Assembly: GCA_964501785.1 (NCBI GenBank)
Contig: CAZCUD010000003.1
Coordinates: 62,001-126,000 of the forward strand
DNA length: 64,000 nucleotides
Reading direction: 5' to 3'
DNA from: DATBSK01 sp964501785
GTDB lineage: Bacteria; Actinomycetota; Acidimicrobiia; IMCC26256; PALSA-555
Translations under genes and position numbers: made by a program
Notes under the pieces: model-generated
Database searches by the model: none
What the model was told of the DNA's origin: nothing
What the model saw: the letters and a program-made list of their open reading frames with translations, nothing else
Shown here: positions 1 to 7,510 of the stretch, piece after piece
Layout of the letters: every line of letters begins with the position of its first letter
Numbering within the stretch: the first letter of the stretch is position 1

Positions 1-329
1 ACGACCTCCCCGAGCCGGGTGGTCGTCACGAACGCCCGGGCGTCGCAGTTGTCGACGATGTACGCGACCTCGTCGGCGTTGAAGTGGTAGTTGATCGGCG
101 TGAAGTAGATGCCGGACCGCTGCGCCGCCCACACGACCTCGAGGTATCGCGGGTTGTTGTCGAGGAAGATCGCGAGGTGGTCCTGGAAGCCGAGACCCCG
201 GCCGGCGAGCAGCTGCGCGAGCCGGTTCGAGCGGTCGTCGAGCTCTCGGTAGGTGACGACCTGGTCGGTGGCCGCCATCACGTAGGCGGGCTTGTCCGGG
301 TTCTTCTGCGCGTGCGGTGCGGGCCACAT
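1..329 (-). CDS. AMP-forming acyl-CoA synthetase, N-terminal part (cut by window edge)
   Basis: The minus strand opens at an ATG (329-327) and stays open to the window edge, giving about 109 residues. It contains the N-terminal signature of the AMP-dependent synthetase/ligase family: a proline-rich start with PDKPAYVMA, then TYRELDDRSNRLAQLL, DHLAIFLDNNPRYLEVVWAA and a later GIYFTPINYHF segment. The family activates carboxylic acids, usually fatty acids, as acyl-AMP and then transfers them to CoA. The ATP-binding and lysine motifs lie outside the window, so the substrate cannot be judged. It points away from purE. Confidence 0.85.
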   Translation of the reverse strand, partial: MWPAPHAQKNPDKPAYVMAATDQVVTYRELDDRSNRLAQLLAGRGLGFQDHLAIFLDNNPRYLEVVWAAQRSGIYFTPINYHFNADEVAYIVDNCDARAFVTTTRLGEV

Positions 330-394
330 GGCCGGGCACCCTACCGACCCTGACGGCCGTGTCACATCCGCCGTGGCGGGGCGGCCGACGGCGC

Positions 395-916
395 TCAGCC
401 CTCGCCGCCACCGCCTCGGACGCGGGCGTCCTTCTCGGCGACGCTCGCCGCGAGGTCGTCGGCGAACGACTGGAGCCTCGTCGCGAGTGCCGCGGCGTCG
501 GGCCCGTCGCCGGCGGCGAGGATGCGGGCCGCGAGCAGCCCGGCGTTGCGGGCGTTGCCCACCGCGACCGTCGCCACCGGGATCCCGGCGGGCATCTGCA
601 CGATCGAGAGCATCGAGTCGAGCCCCGAGAGGTGCTCCAGGGGGACGGGCACGCCGATCACCGGCAGCGTCGTCATCGACGCGGTCATCCCGGGCAGGTG
701 GGCGGCTCCGCCCGCACCGGCGACGATCACCCGCAGGCCTCGCTCGCGGGCGGTGCGGGCGTACTCGTACATCACGTCGGGCGTGCGGTGCGCGGACACC
801 ACGCGCACCTCGTGGGGCACGGCGAGCTCGTCGAGCACGTCGACCGCCCCTTGCATCACCCGCAGGTCGGAGTCGCTGCCCATGATGACGCCGACCAGAG
901 GAGTCGCGTCCGCCAT
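395..916 (-). CDS. purE: N5-carboxyaminoimidazole ribonucleotide mutase PurE
   Basis: 173 residues, the normal length for class I PurE, which converts N5-CAIR to CAIR in cytoplasmic de novo purine synthesis. Visible family motifs are the phosphate loop GSDSD (residues 13-17), the SAHR motif with catalytic His43, GAGGAAHLPGMTAS, and VAVGNARNAGLLAA near the C-terminus. The ATG at 916 is 24 bp from the divergent nitronate monooxygenase start, so the two genes share a very short promoter region. No purK is present in the window. Confidence 0.95.
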   Translation of the reverse strand: MADATPLVGVIMGSDSDLRVMQGAVDVLDELAVPHEVRVVSAHRTPDVMYEYARTARERGLRVIVAGAGGAAHLPGMTASMTTLPVIGVPVPLEHLSGLDSMLSIVQMPAGIPVATVAVGNARNAGLLAARILAAGDGPDAAALATRLQSFADDLAASVAEKDARVRGGGGEG

Positions 917-940
917 CGGTGCAAGTTACCCTCGCCCCGC

Positions 941-1906
941 ATGCGCACACGACTGACGGACCTGCTCCAGATCGAGCACCCGGTGATGCTCGCCGGCATG
1001 GGCGGCGTCTCCTACCACCGCCTCGTCGCCGCGGTCTCGGAGGCCGGGGGATTCGGCTGCCTCGGCGCCGGCGCGATGACGAGCGAGCAGATGGTCGACG
1101 AGATCCGCAGGGTCAAGCAGCTCACCGACCGGCCGTTCGGCGTCGACCTGCTGACCGCGCTCCCCGACCAGATGCTGCGCAACGTCGAACTGCTCATCGA
1201 GGAAGGGGCACCCGTCTTCGTGGCCGCCCTCGGTGTGCCGAGCGAGGTCATCGATCTCTGTCACCGCAACAACGTCATCGTCGTCAACATGTGCGGCAAG
1301 GTGCGCCACGCCGTCGCCGCGGTCGATGCCGGCTGTGACCTCGTCGTCGCGCAGGGGACCGAGGCCGGTGGGCACACCGGTCTCGTCGCCACGATGCCGT
1401 TGGTGCCCCAGATCGTCGACGCGGTCGGTGACCGAGTGCCGGTCGCCGCCGCGGGTGGCATCTTCGACGGTCGCGGGCTCGCCGCCGCGCTGACCCTCGG
1501 TGCGGACGGCGTGTGGGTCGGCACCCGCTTCATCGCGACGCCCGAAGCGCGCTCCGCGCCGGGCTACAAGGACGCGCTGCTCCGCTCGGGCGAGGACGGC
1601 ACGGTGATCAGTCGAGCGTTCAGCGGCAAGCCCATGCGCGTCGTGCGCAACGAGACGACCCGTCACTACGAGGAGCACCCCGACGAGCTGAAGCCGTTCC
1701 CGGAGCAGATGATGGCTGCGCTCGACGCGGGGATCCTGCACCTGCCCCAGGGCGACGAAGCGGAGGGCGTCGATCCCGAGCGGGAGTGCTACCCGGCCGG
1801 CCAGGGCGTCGGCGCGATCGACGACCTGGTGCCCGCGGGCGAGCTGGTGCGACGCTTCGTCGAGGAGGCCGAGCGCGCACTCGCCGGTGCCGCGAGCTCG
1901 GTGTAG
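941..1906 (+). CDS. nitronate monooxygenase-family flavoprotein (NMO / 2-nitropropane dioxygenase-like)
   Basis: 321 residues from ATG 941. The open frame extends upstream to 317, but that stretch lies opposite purE and is not coding. The TIM-barrel FMN signature is clear: LLQIEHPVMLAGMGGVS at the start, VAQGTEAGGHTG, VAAAGGIFDGRGLAAAL (phosphate-binding GG) and GVWVGTRFIATPEA. Members oxidise alkyl nitronates or are uncharacterised flavin reductases, so the true substrate is unknown. It is divergent from purE, and its 3' end faces gmd across a short repeat hairpin. Confidence 0.85.
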   Translation: MRTRLTDLLQIEHPVMLAGMGGVSYHRLVAAVSEAGGFGCLGAGAMTSEQMVDEIRRVKQLTDRPFGVDLLTALPDQMLRNVELLIEEGAPVFVAALGVPSEVIDLCHRNNVIVVNMCGKVRHAVAAVDAGCDLVVAQGTEAGGHTGLVATMPLVPQIVDAVGDRVPVAAAGGIFDGRGLAAALTLGADGVWVGTRFIATPEARSAPGYKDALLRSGEDGTVISRAFSGKPMRVVRNETTRHYEEHPDELKPFPEQMMAALDAGILHLPQGDEAEGVDPERECYPAGQGVGAIDDLVPAGELVRRFVEEAERALAGAASSV

Positions 1907-1917
1907 CCCGACCCCGT

Positions 1918-1956
1918 GTTGCGTTGCTCGACCCGCACGACGGTGAGCGACGCAAC
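1918..1956. repeat. dispersed palindromic repeat, copy A
   Basis: Left arm GTTGCGTTGCTCGACCC starts at 1918 and right arm GGTGAGCGACGCAAC ends at 1956, with a 7-base spacer; the arms pair imperfectly. On the minus strand the unit has the same layout as copies at 5798-5886 and 31568-31607: GTTGCGTMGCTCACC, 7 to 10 bases, then GGGTCGAGCWACGCA. It sits between two convergent genes, where it could end transcription from both sides. There is no T-run. Confidence 0.7.
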
Positions 1957-1975
1957 CAGGGGATGGTGACGCGCG

Positions 1976-2971
1976 TCAGCGCTCGAGGGCCGCCTTCTGG
2001 GTCTCCTCGGCGAGGTCGGCCTCGTACATCATCGTGACGAGCTCTTCGAAGCCGACCTTCGGCTTCCAGCCGAGCTGGCGATGCGACTTCGCCGGGTCGC
2101 CCATGAGCAGGTCGACCTCGGCCGGGCGCTCGAAGCGCGAGTCGCGCCGCACGTAGCGCTCCCACTCGTCGAAGCCCGCACGGCGGAACGCGACCTCGAG
2201 GAACTCGCGCACGGTGTGCGTCTCACCCGTCGCGATCACGTAGTCGTCGGGCTCGTCCTGCTGGAGCATGAGCCACATCGCCTCGACGAAGTCGCCCGCG
2301 TAGCCCCAGTCGCGAGCCGAGTCGATGTTGCCGAGCGAGATGGAGTCCTGGAGACCGAGCTTGATGCGGGCGATGCCGTTGGTGATCTTGCGGGTCACGA
2401 ACTCCAGGCCGCGGCGTGGCCCCTCGTGGTTGAAGCAGATCCCCGACGACGCGTGGAGCCCGTAGGACTCGCGGTAGTTGATCGTCATGTGGTGGCCGAA
2501 CACCTTGGCCACGCCGTACGGCGACCGGGGGTGGAACGGCGTCTCCTCGCTCTGGGGCGTCTCGCGCACCTTGCCGAACATCTCCGACGACGACGCCTGG
2601 TAGAAGCGGATCGGGTTGTTCTCCGCGCCACCGACGATGCGGATCGCCTCCAGCATCCGGAGCACGCCCACGCCGGTGATGTCGGCGGTCAGCTCCGGCT
2701 GGCGGAACGAGAGCGCCACGAAGCTCATCGCGCCGAGGTTGTAGACCTCGTCGGGCTGGACCTGCTCCACCGCGGCGATGAGCGACGAGAGGTCGCGCAG
2801 GTCGCCCTCGACGAGCTCGAGCGACGGGTTCTCGTCGGTGACGAGCTTCGCCTTCGGGTTGTTCTGACCCCGGACCAGGCCGAAGACCTGGTAGCCCTTG
2901 CCGGTCAGGAACTCGGACATGTGTCGTCCGTCCTGACCCGTGATCCCGGTGACGAGCGCTCGGCGTTGCAC
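1976..2971 (-). CDS. gmd: GDP-mannose 4,6-dehydratase
   Basis: About 331 residues. It converts GDP-mannose to GDP-4-keto-6-deoxymannose, precursor of fucose, rhamnose and related envelope sugars. The N-terminal Rossmann loop is TGITGQDG, followed by NLGAMSFVALSF, the active-site ASSSEMFGKV, the SDR tyrosine-lysine pair in SPYGVAKVFGHH, and NHEGPRRGLEFVTRKI. The GTG at 2971 is preferred because it places the usual short lead (QRRALVTG) before the loop and has AGG about 10 nt upstream. A TTG at 2977 is an alternative. No downstream reductase or epimerase for the product is seen nearby. Confidence 0.93.
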   Translation of the reverse strand: MQRRALVTGITGQDGRHMSEFLTGKGYQVFGLVRGQNNPKAKLVTDENPSLELVEGDLRDLSSLIAAVEQVQPDEVYNLGAMSFVALSFRQPELTADITGVGVLRMLEAIRIVGGAENNPIRFYQASSSEMFGKVRETPQSEETPFHPRSPYGVAKVFGHHMTINYRESYGLHASSGICFNHEGPRRGLEFVTRKITNGIARIKLGLQDSISLGNIDSARDWGYAGDFVEAMWLMLQQDEPDDYVIATGETHTVREFLEVAFRRAGFDEWERYVRRDSRFERPAEVDLLMGDPAKSHRQLGWKPKVGFEELVTMMYEADLAEETQKAALER

Positions 2972-3012
2972 GAGCAAGCAGCCTAGGTGGCCCGGTCGCG
3001 GGCGCCCGGAGC

Positions 3013-3148
3013 GAAGTCGACGGGCGGCTGCGCCGGCCCGGAGACGGCGGAGACCGAGCTACGCGAGGTCTCCCGGAGAGGAAGTCGACGGGCGGCTGCG
3101 CCGGCCCGGAGACGGCGGAGACCGAGCTACGCGAGGTCTCCCGGAGAG
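3013..3148. repeat. 68-bp perfect tandem duplication (two copies)
   Basis: The 68 bases at 3013-3080 are repeated exactly at 3081-3148. The unit carries the last codons and stop of the DUF3151 gene (which reads leftwards) and a hairpin with arms GGAGACC and GGTCTCC around an 11-base loop, so both the gene end and its putative terminator are doubled. 68 is not a multiple of three, so the outer copy is not an in-frame extension. Perfect identity suggests a recent event. Confidence 0.92.
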
Positions 3149-3594
3149 ATGGCCTCGGCCTCCACCCGGTCCCAGTCGGGATCGAGCTGGCGGCAGAAGT
3201 CGGCGCAGCGCCGTTCCTCGTCGTGCTCGCCGATCGCCCCTGCGACCCGTCGCAGCCCGGCCAGCGCACGCAGGAACCCGCGGTTCTCCGGGTGCGACCA
3301 CCGCACGTAGCCCGACCCGCGCCACCCGTTCTGGCGCAGCCGGTCGAGGCCACGGTGGTAGCCGACCCGGAACGCGGCGTAGGCCTCCACGTCGTCGCGG
3401 GCGAGCTGTCCGAGACGGGCCCAGGCGTCGAGATCGCGGGGCCAGCGGGCGACGACGTCGGCGACCGCGTCGCGTCGCATGGCGGGCGGGGCGGCGAGCG
3501 CCGCGTCGAGGGCCTCGACGGCCGCCGGCGGCTCGGGATCGAGGACGGTCTCGGGTGGGCCCGACGGCGTCAGTGAGACGGGTGCATCCGACAT
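3127..3594 (-). CDS. DUF3151 family protein
   Basis: 155 residues from ATG 3594. The conserved core matches actinobacterial DUF3151: DLDAWARLGQLARDDVEAYA, FRVGYHRGLDRLRQNGWRG, VRWSHPENRGFLRALAGL, ending with ERRCADFCRQLDPDW. Family function is unknown. No signal peptide or membrane segment is visible, so it is probably cytoplasmic. The C-terminal SPGDLA and stop lie inside the 68-bp tandem duplication, so the downstream flank repeats the gene end. It is divergent from the phosphatase operon at 3678, with an 83-bp gap. Confidence 0.88.
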   Translation of the reverse strand: MSDAPVSLTPSGPPETVLDPEPPAAVEALDAALAAPPAMRRDAVADVVARWPRDLDAWARLGQLARDDVEAYAAFRVGYHRGLDRLRQNGWRGSGYVRWSHPENRGFLRALAGLRRVAGAIGEHDEERRCADFCRQLDPDWDRVEAEAISPGDLA

Positions 3595-3677
3595 GGACCG
3601 GCCAGCCTAGAGGCGGCGTCCCGCCGCCGGTCCCGCCCGCCGGAAGCGCCGCCGCGGGCCCCGCGTACCATCGGGTG

Positions 3678-4454
3678 ATGGCGCGCGCGACCAAGACGAC
3701 GAGCCGGTCCGGCCGGACCGCGAAGCCCGCACCCCGGGGCTCTCGGGCGCGGCGCAACGGCGACGCGTCGGCGAGCACGACCCTCGTGCTGGCCCGCCAC
3801 GCGGTCACCGCGCAGACCGGCCCCCTGCTCTCCGGGCGCGCGCCCGGCATCGACCTGTCCGACGAGGGGCGTCGCCAGGCCGCCGCGCTCGGCGAGCGCC
3901 TCGCGGGGCTCCCGGTCGCGCACGTCTACGCCAGCCCGATCGAGCGCACGACCCAGACCGCCGAGGCGGTCGCCGCGCACCACGGGCTGAGCGTCGAGGC
4001 GCTCGACGGCGTGCTGGAGGCCGACTACGGCGAGTGGACCGGGCAGAAGCTCGCCGACCTCGCCAAGACCGACCTGTGGAAGGTGGTGCAGCGCACGCCG
4101 TCGCGCGCGAGCTTCCCCGCCGGCGAGTCGCTCGCCGCGATGCAGGCGCGGATGGTCGCCGCGCTCGACGCGGTGGTCGCCGACCATCCCGGTCAGCTGG
4201 TGGTCGTCGTGTCGCATGCCGATCCGATCAAGGCCGCGATCGCGCACTACACGGGCGTGCACCTCGACCTCTTCCAGCGGATCGTGGTGTCGCCCGCGTC
4301 GGTGACCGCGTTCGGGTTCGGACCGCACGGGGTAGCGATGCTCAAGTGCAACGACACCGGAGTGCTCGACGAGCTGGCACCCCCCGCCGCGTCGTCGACG
4401 ACGAAGAAGGCGCGCTCGGCCCGCAAGGGCCGCCGCGCCGAGCAGGCGAGGTGA
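3678..4454 (+). CDS. histidine phosphatase family protein (MSMEG_4193-like)
   Basis: 258 residues. After a basic, low-complexity N-terminus (about 35 residues) comes a phosphoglycerate-mutase-like domain: LVLARHAVT, where the usual RHG is RHA, LSGRAPGIDLSDEGRRQA, YASPIERTTQTAE, LEADYGEWTGQ and the second histidine in VVVSHADPIKAAIAHY. The C-terminal tail is Lys/Arg-rich. In many actinobacteria this family is followed by DUF3090 and SCO1664-like genes, exactly as here (10 bp to DUF3090), so the three are one operon. Substrate unknown. An upstream open frame back to 2940 is antisense to the DUF3151 gene and is not used. Confidence 0.9.
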   Translation: MARATKTTSRSGRTAKPAPRGSRARRNGDASASTTLVLARHAVTAQTGPLLSGRAPGIDLSDEGRRQAAALGERLAGLPVAHVYASPIERTTQTAEAVAAHHGLSVEALDGVLEADYGEWTGQKLADLAKTDLWKVVQRTPSRASFPAGESLAAMQARMVAALDAVVADHPGQLVVVVSHADPIKAAIAHYTGVHLDLFQRIVVSPASVTAFGFGPHGVAMLKCNDTGVLDELAPPAASSTTKKARSARKGRRAEQAR

Positions 4455-4464
4455 GACGACGGGG

Positions 4465-5007
4465 ATGATGGAGCACGACGAGATCGAGCTCGAGGACGTC
4501 CAGCGGCTGAGCGCCGGTGCCGTCGGTGAGCCCGGCGCGCGGGCGTTCTACGTCCAGGCGCGCAACGCCGACACCGAGCTGACGGTGCTGGTCGAGAAGG
4601 AGCAGGTCGCGCTGCTGGCCAGCGAGGCGGTGGCGTTCCTCGACCGCCTGGCCGACGAGTACCCCGAAGACCAGGTGATCCTCCCACCGGCAGCCGCGCA
4701 GCTGCACGAGCCGACGGTGCCGTTGTTCCGGGCGCGGCTCATCGGGCTCGGGTTCGATCCCGAGCGCGAGCTGGTGCTGATCGAGCTCCGGGAGCACGCG
4801 TCGGACGACGACGACGAGGTCGAGGCCGCGCCCGAGCCGCTCGAGACCGAGGAGTCGGGCTACGTCGCGCGCATCTACGCGACGCGCTCGCAGGTCAGAG
4901 CCATGGCCGCGCACGGCGCCGAGGTCGTCGAGGCCGGTCGCCCGCCCTGCCCGCTCTGCGGGATGCCGATGGACGCGACCGGACACCGGTGCCCCCGCTG
5001 GAACTAG
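4465..5007 (+). CDS. DUF3090 family protein with C-terminal zinc ribbon
   Basis: 180 residues beginning MMEHDEIELEDVQRLSAG. DUF3090 proteins start with a similar DVxxLxAGAVG segment and end with a cysteine knuckle. Here the end is CPLCGMPMDATGHRCPRWN, four ligands (C-x2-C then H/C) that probably bind zinc. A Glu/Asp-rich linker precedes it. Function is unknown in the family. It is the middle gene of the phosphatase-DUF3090-SCO1664 operon, and its stop overlaps the next start by 19 bp, implying translational coupling. Confidence 0.92.
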   Translation: MMEHDEIELEDVQRLSAGAVGEPGARAFYVQARNADTELTVLVEKEQVALLASEAVAFLDRLADEYPEDQVILPPAAAQLHEPTVPLFRARLIGLGFDPERELVLIELREHASDDDDEVEAAPEPLETEESGYVARIYATRSQVRAMAAHGAEVVEAGRPPCPLCGMPMDATGHRCPRWN

Positions 5008-5723
5008 ACCCGGAGCAGATCGCCGAGGTCCTCGCGCGCGGCGAGCTCGAGGTCGTCGGCCGGCTGCGCTACTCGTCCAACGGCGCCTTCCTCGTCGAGG
5101 CCGCGGCCGACGGGATCACGATCCCCGCGGTCTACAAGCCTCGCCGCGGTGAGCGGCCGCTGTGGGACTTCCCCGACGGCACGCTGTGCGCGCGCGAGGT
5201 GGCGGCGTACGAGCTCTCACAGGGCCTCGGCTGGGGGATCGTGCCGGTGACCGTGCTGCGCGAGGACGGCCCGTGGGGGCTCGGCGCCGTGCAGCGCTTC
5301 GTCGATCACGACCCCGACGACCACTACTTCACGCTGCTGGCCGACCACCTGGAGCGCTTCCAGCAGTTCGCGGTGTTCGACGTCCTCGCCAACAACACCG
5401 ACCGCAAGGGCGGGCACTGCCTGTACGACCGTGTCAACGACCTGGTGCTGGGCATCGACCACGGCCTCACGTTCCACCGAACGTGGAAGCTGCGCACGGT
5501 GATCTGGGACTTCGCCGACGAGCCGCTGCCCACGCCGTTGGTCGACGACGTGTGTCGAGCGGTCGCGGAGCTCGACGACGGCCCGCTCGGCGAGCGTCTC
5601 GCCGCGCTGCTCGCCCCCGACGAGCTCGCCGCGATCGCGGTGCGCGCCGCCGACCTCCTGCGCGCCGGCCGCTTCCCCGCCCCCGACCCCGGCTACCACT
5701 CCGTCCCCTGGCCGATGGTCTGA
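4989..5723 (+). CDS. SCO1664 family protein (PI3K/HipA-like kinase fold)
   Basis: 244 residues from GTG 4989, inside the DUF3090 coding sequence. Kinase-like signatures are visible: the nucleotide-loop region YSSNGAFLVEA and VYKPRRGERPLWDFP, the catalytic-loop-like VFDVLANNTDRKGGHCLYD (D-x3-NN-x-DR) and GIDHGLTFH, resembling the metal-binding D of phosphatidylinositol-kinase-like enzymes. The family is annotated from Streptomyces SCO1664, and its biological substrate is not established. The C-terminal YHSVPWPMV is typical of the group. Last gene of its operon; an 89-bp palindrome follows. Confidence 0.88.
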   Translation: MPPLELDPEQIAEVLARGELEVVGRLRYSSNGAFLVEAAADGITIPAVYKPRRGERPLWDFPDGTLCAREVAAYELSQGLGWGIVPVTVLREDGPWGLGAVQRFVDHDPDDHYFTLLADHLERFQQFAVFDVLANNTDRKGGHCLYDRVNDLVLGIDHGLTFHRTWKLRTVIWDFADEPLPTPLVDDVCRAVAELDDGPLGERLAALLAPDELAAIAVRAADLLRAGRFPAPDPGYHSVPWPMV

Positions 5724-5797
5724 CCCGTCAGCGCCTTCGCGCTCTGCCTCGCCGCCGGCCGCGGGTGTCCGCCACCCGCGCGGGTTTCCCGGCTCTT

Positions 5798-5886
5798 GTT
5801 GCGTAGCTCACCTTCGTATGTCGGGTCGAGCTACGCAGGTTGCACCTGCGTAGCTCGACCCTCTCTACGAAGGTGAGCTACGCAAC
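5798..5886. repeat. 89-bp palindrome: inverted dimer of the dispersed repeat (copy B)
   Basis: The outer arms (5798-5818 and 5866-5886, 21 bases) are perfect reverse complements. Inside them are perfect 18-base arms (5823-5840 and 5844-5861) around the loop TGC. Only short TGTC/TCTC bulges interrupt the structure, so one strand can form a hairpin of 39 pairs. Each half (for example 5798-5837) is one repeat unit, GTTGCGTAGCTCACC then 10 bases then GGGTCGAGCTACGCA, and can fold on its own. It lies between convergent genes, as expected for a bidirectional terminator or REP/MITE-like element. Confidence 0.9.
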
Positions 5887-5898
5887 CGATGGCAGACG

Positions 5899-7422
5899 TC
5901 AGTCGCGCTCGTAGACGTCGATGCCGTCGATGGTGCGGTCGAAGTGGTAGCTGGCGTGCAGCAGCGCCTCGAGGCGCGGGAAGCGCTCGATGGGGGTCCA
6001 CTCCGCGCCGCGGATCAGCGCGGGTGACGTGTCGACGATGTAGCGCGGCGGGTGCAGCGCGAGGTCCTCGTAGAACCAGTCCCAGGCCTGCGGGTCGGAC
6101 TCCTCGGGGGCGGCATCCTCACCCGGCCGGCCGGGGTGGTTCCCTGCCAGCAGGCTGTTGGTCGCGGGGAAGCGCGTCGCCGGCAGCGTGCCCGAGGCCC
6201 AGTAGATCTCGGGGACGTTGCCCCACACGAGCACCCGCTGGCCCGGTTCGATGTTGGTCGCGAGGTAGCGGCTGACCGACTCGTACGCCGGCTCGGGGCC
6301 GAAGGGCCGCATGAAGTAGCCGGCCGCGGAGAAGGCGATCGAGAACGCGGCGGCGAACGCGATGGTGCCGATCGCGATCCGGCGCGAGCCGCGCGAGAGC
6401 GCGCCCGCGGTGAGCAGGGCCAGCGGCGGGATGAGCTGGAGGTAGTAGTGGCCGAAGAACCGCAGCCCGACCATCACCGAGACCACGGCGGTGGCGAGCC
6501 AGATCCACAGGTCGAGGTCGCGCTGCCCGTCGCGGGCGAGCAGGCGCCGTTCGCGCCAGGCGGCCGGGAGCCGCCAGACGATCGGCAGGTTGCACCCGAT
6601 CCAGCCCAGCGACATCAGGACGAACGACGAGAGCACGTACGTCGACGCGGTCTCGACGCTGACGTAGGAGCCGTTGCCGAGGACCGTCCAGTAGATGAGC
6701 TGGCCCGCCCCGATCGCGGCGGCGACCACTGCGAGCGGCAGCGCGAAGCCGCCGACGGAGTCGGCCACGCCGCGTCGCCCGCGTGCCTTCCACGCGAGGT
6801 ACAGCACCGGGATGAGCGTGAGCGCGCCGGTCTGCTTCGCGAGCGTGGCGACCGCGACCGCGGCCCCGGCCGAGAACGTCCTGCCGCGCCGCGCGAGGAG
6901 GATCGATGCGGTCATCGCCGGGAGCATGAAGATCTCGAAGTTGGCCGCCTGACCGTCCTGGGGCGCGAACGCGACGAGCGCGAAGATCGTCAGCAGCCCG
7001 GCCGCCCAGGCCGCCTTCCGTCCGTAGCGGCGGCGCGCCTCGACCGCCACGAGCAGCGCGGTCAGCGCGGCCGCGCCCATGGCGAGCACGCGCACCGACC
7101 AGAGGTCGGTGGTGTCGAACAGCTCGAACCCCGCCGCGTAGATGTAGGGGACGAGCGGCGGCTTGCGGTCGGCAGCCTCCTCGTAGAGCTCGCCGCCCTC
7201 CTGGATGACCTGGGCCTGCGTCGCGAGGAACGTCTCGTCGGAGTTGAAGACGTCGACGAAGAACGCCGGCAGGCGCAGGAACAGCGCGAGCGCGCAGACG
7301 ACGAGCGCCAGGCGCGCGAGGTCGGAGGTCAGCGCGCGGGACAGACGCCCACGGGTCTCGAGCGAGTCGACCGGGCGCGAGCCCGCGGTCGGGGTGCTCG
7401 GGGGGGTGGTTGCTACGGACAT
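5899..7422 (-). CDS. GT39/ArnT-like membrane glycosyltransferase
   Basis: About 507 residues from ATG 7422 (MSVATTPPS); an upstream in-frame ATG at 7500 gives an unlikely leader. The protein has about ten hydrophobic segments. The first extracytoplasmic loop carries FNSDETFLATQAQV with the acidic pair expected of GT-C enzymes, then ADRKPPLVPYIYAAGFELF, as in ArnT/PMT-type enzymes that use polyprenyl-phosphate sugars. The hydrophilic C-terminus (EPGQRVLVWGNVPEIYWASG, PRYIVDTSPALI) is typical of this group. Acceptor unknown. It stands alone on this strand. Confidence 0.82.
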   Translation of the reverse strand: MSVATTPPSTPTAGSRPVDSLETRGRLSRALTSDLARLALVVCALALFLRLPAFFVDVFNSDETFLATQAQVIQEGGELYEEAADRKPPLVPYIYAAGFELFDTTDLWSVRVLAMGAAALTALLVAVEARRRYGRKAAWAAGLLTIFALVAFAPQDGQAANFEIFMLPAMTASILLARRGRTFSAGAAVAVATLAKQTGALTLIPVLYLAWKARGRRGVADSVGGFALPLAVVAAAIGAGQLIYWTVLGNGSYVSVETASTYVLSSFVLMSLGWIGCNLPIVWRLPAAWRERRLLARDGQRDLDLWIWLATAVVSVMVGLRFFGHYYLQLIPPLALLTAGALSRGSRRIAIGTIAFAAAFSIAFSAAGYFMRPFGPEPAYESVSRYLATNIEPGQRVLVWGNVPEIYWASGTLPATRFPATNSLLAGNHPGRPGEDAAPEESDPQAWDWFYEDLALHPPRYIVDTSPALIRGAEWTPIERFPRLEALLHASYHFDRTIDGIDVYERD

Positions 7423-7510
7423 GGCCGAGAACGTCACTCTCGACGGGGGCGGGGACCCATTCTGGCATCCCCTCGCCGCGCGCGGGGCTCCGGACGGCAC
7501 GCTCCCGGGC

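Noticed and set aside
317..940. Upstream extension of the nitronate monooxygenase frame
   Set aside because: It is antisense to purE; the family start is clear at 941.
3013..3148. Possible CRISPR repeat
   Set aside because: Only two directly abutting copies with no spacers and no cas genes.
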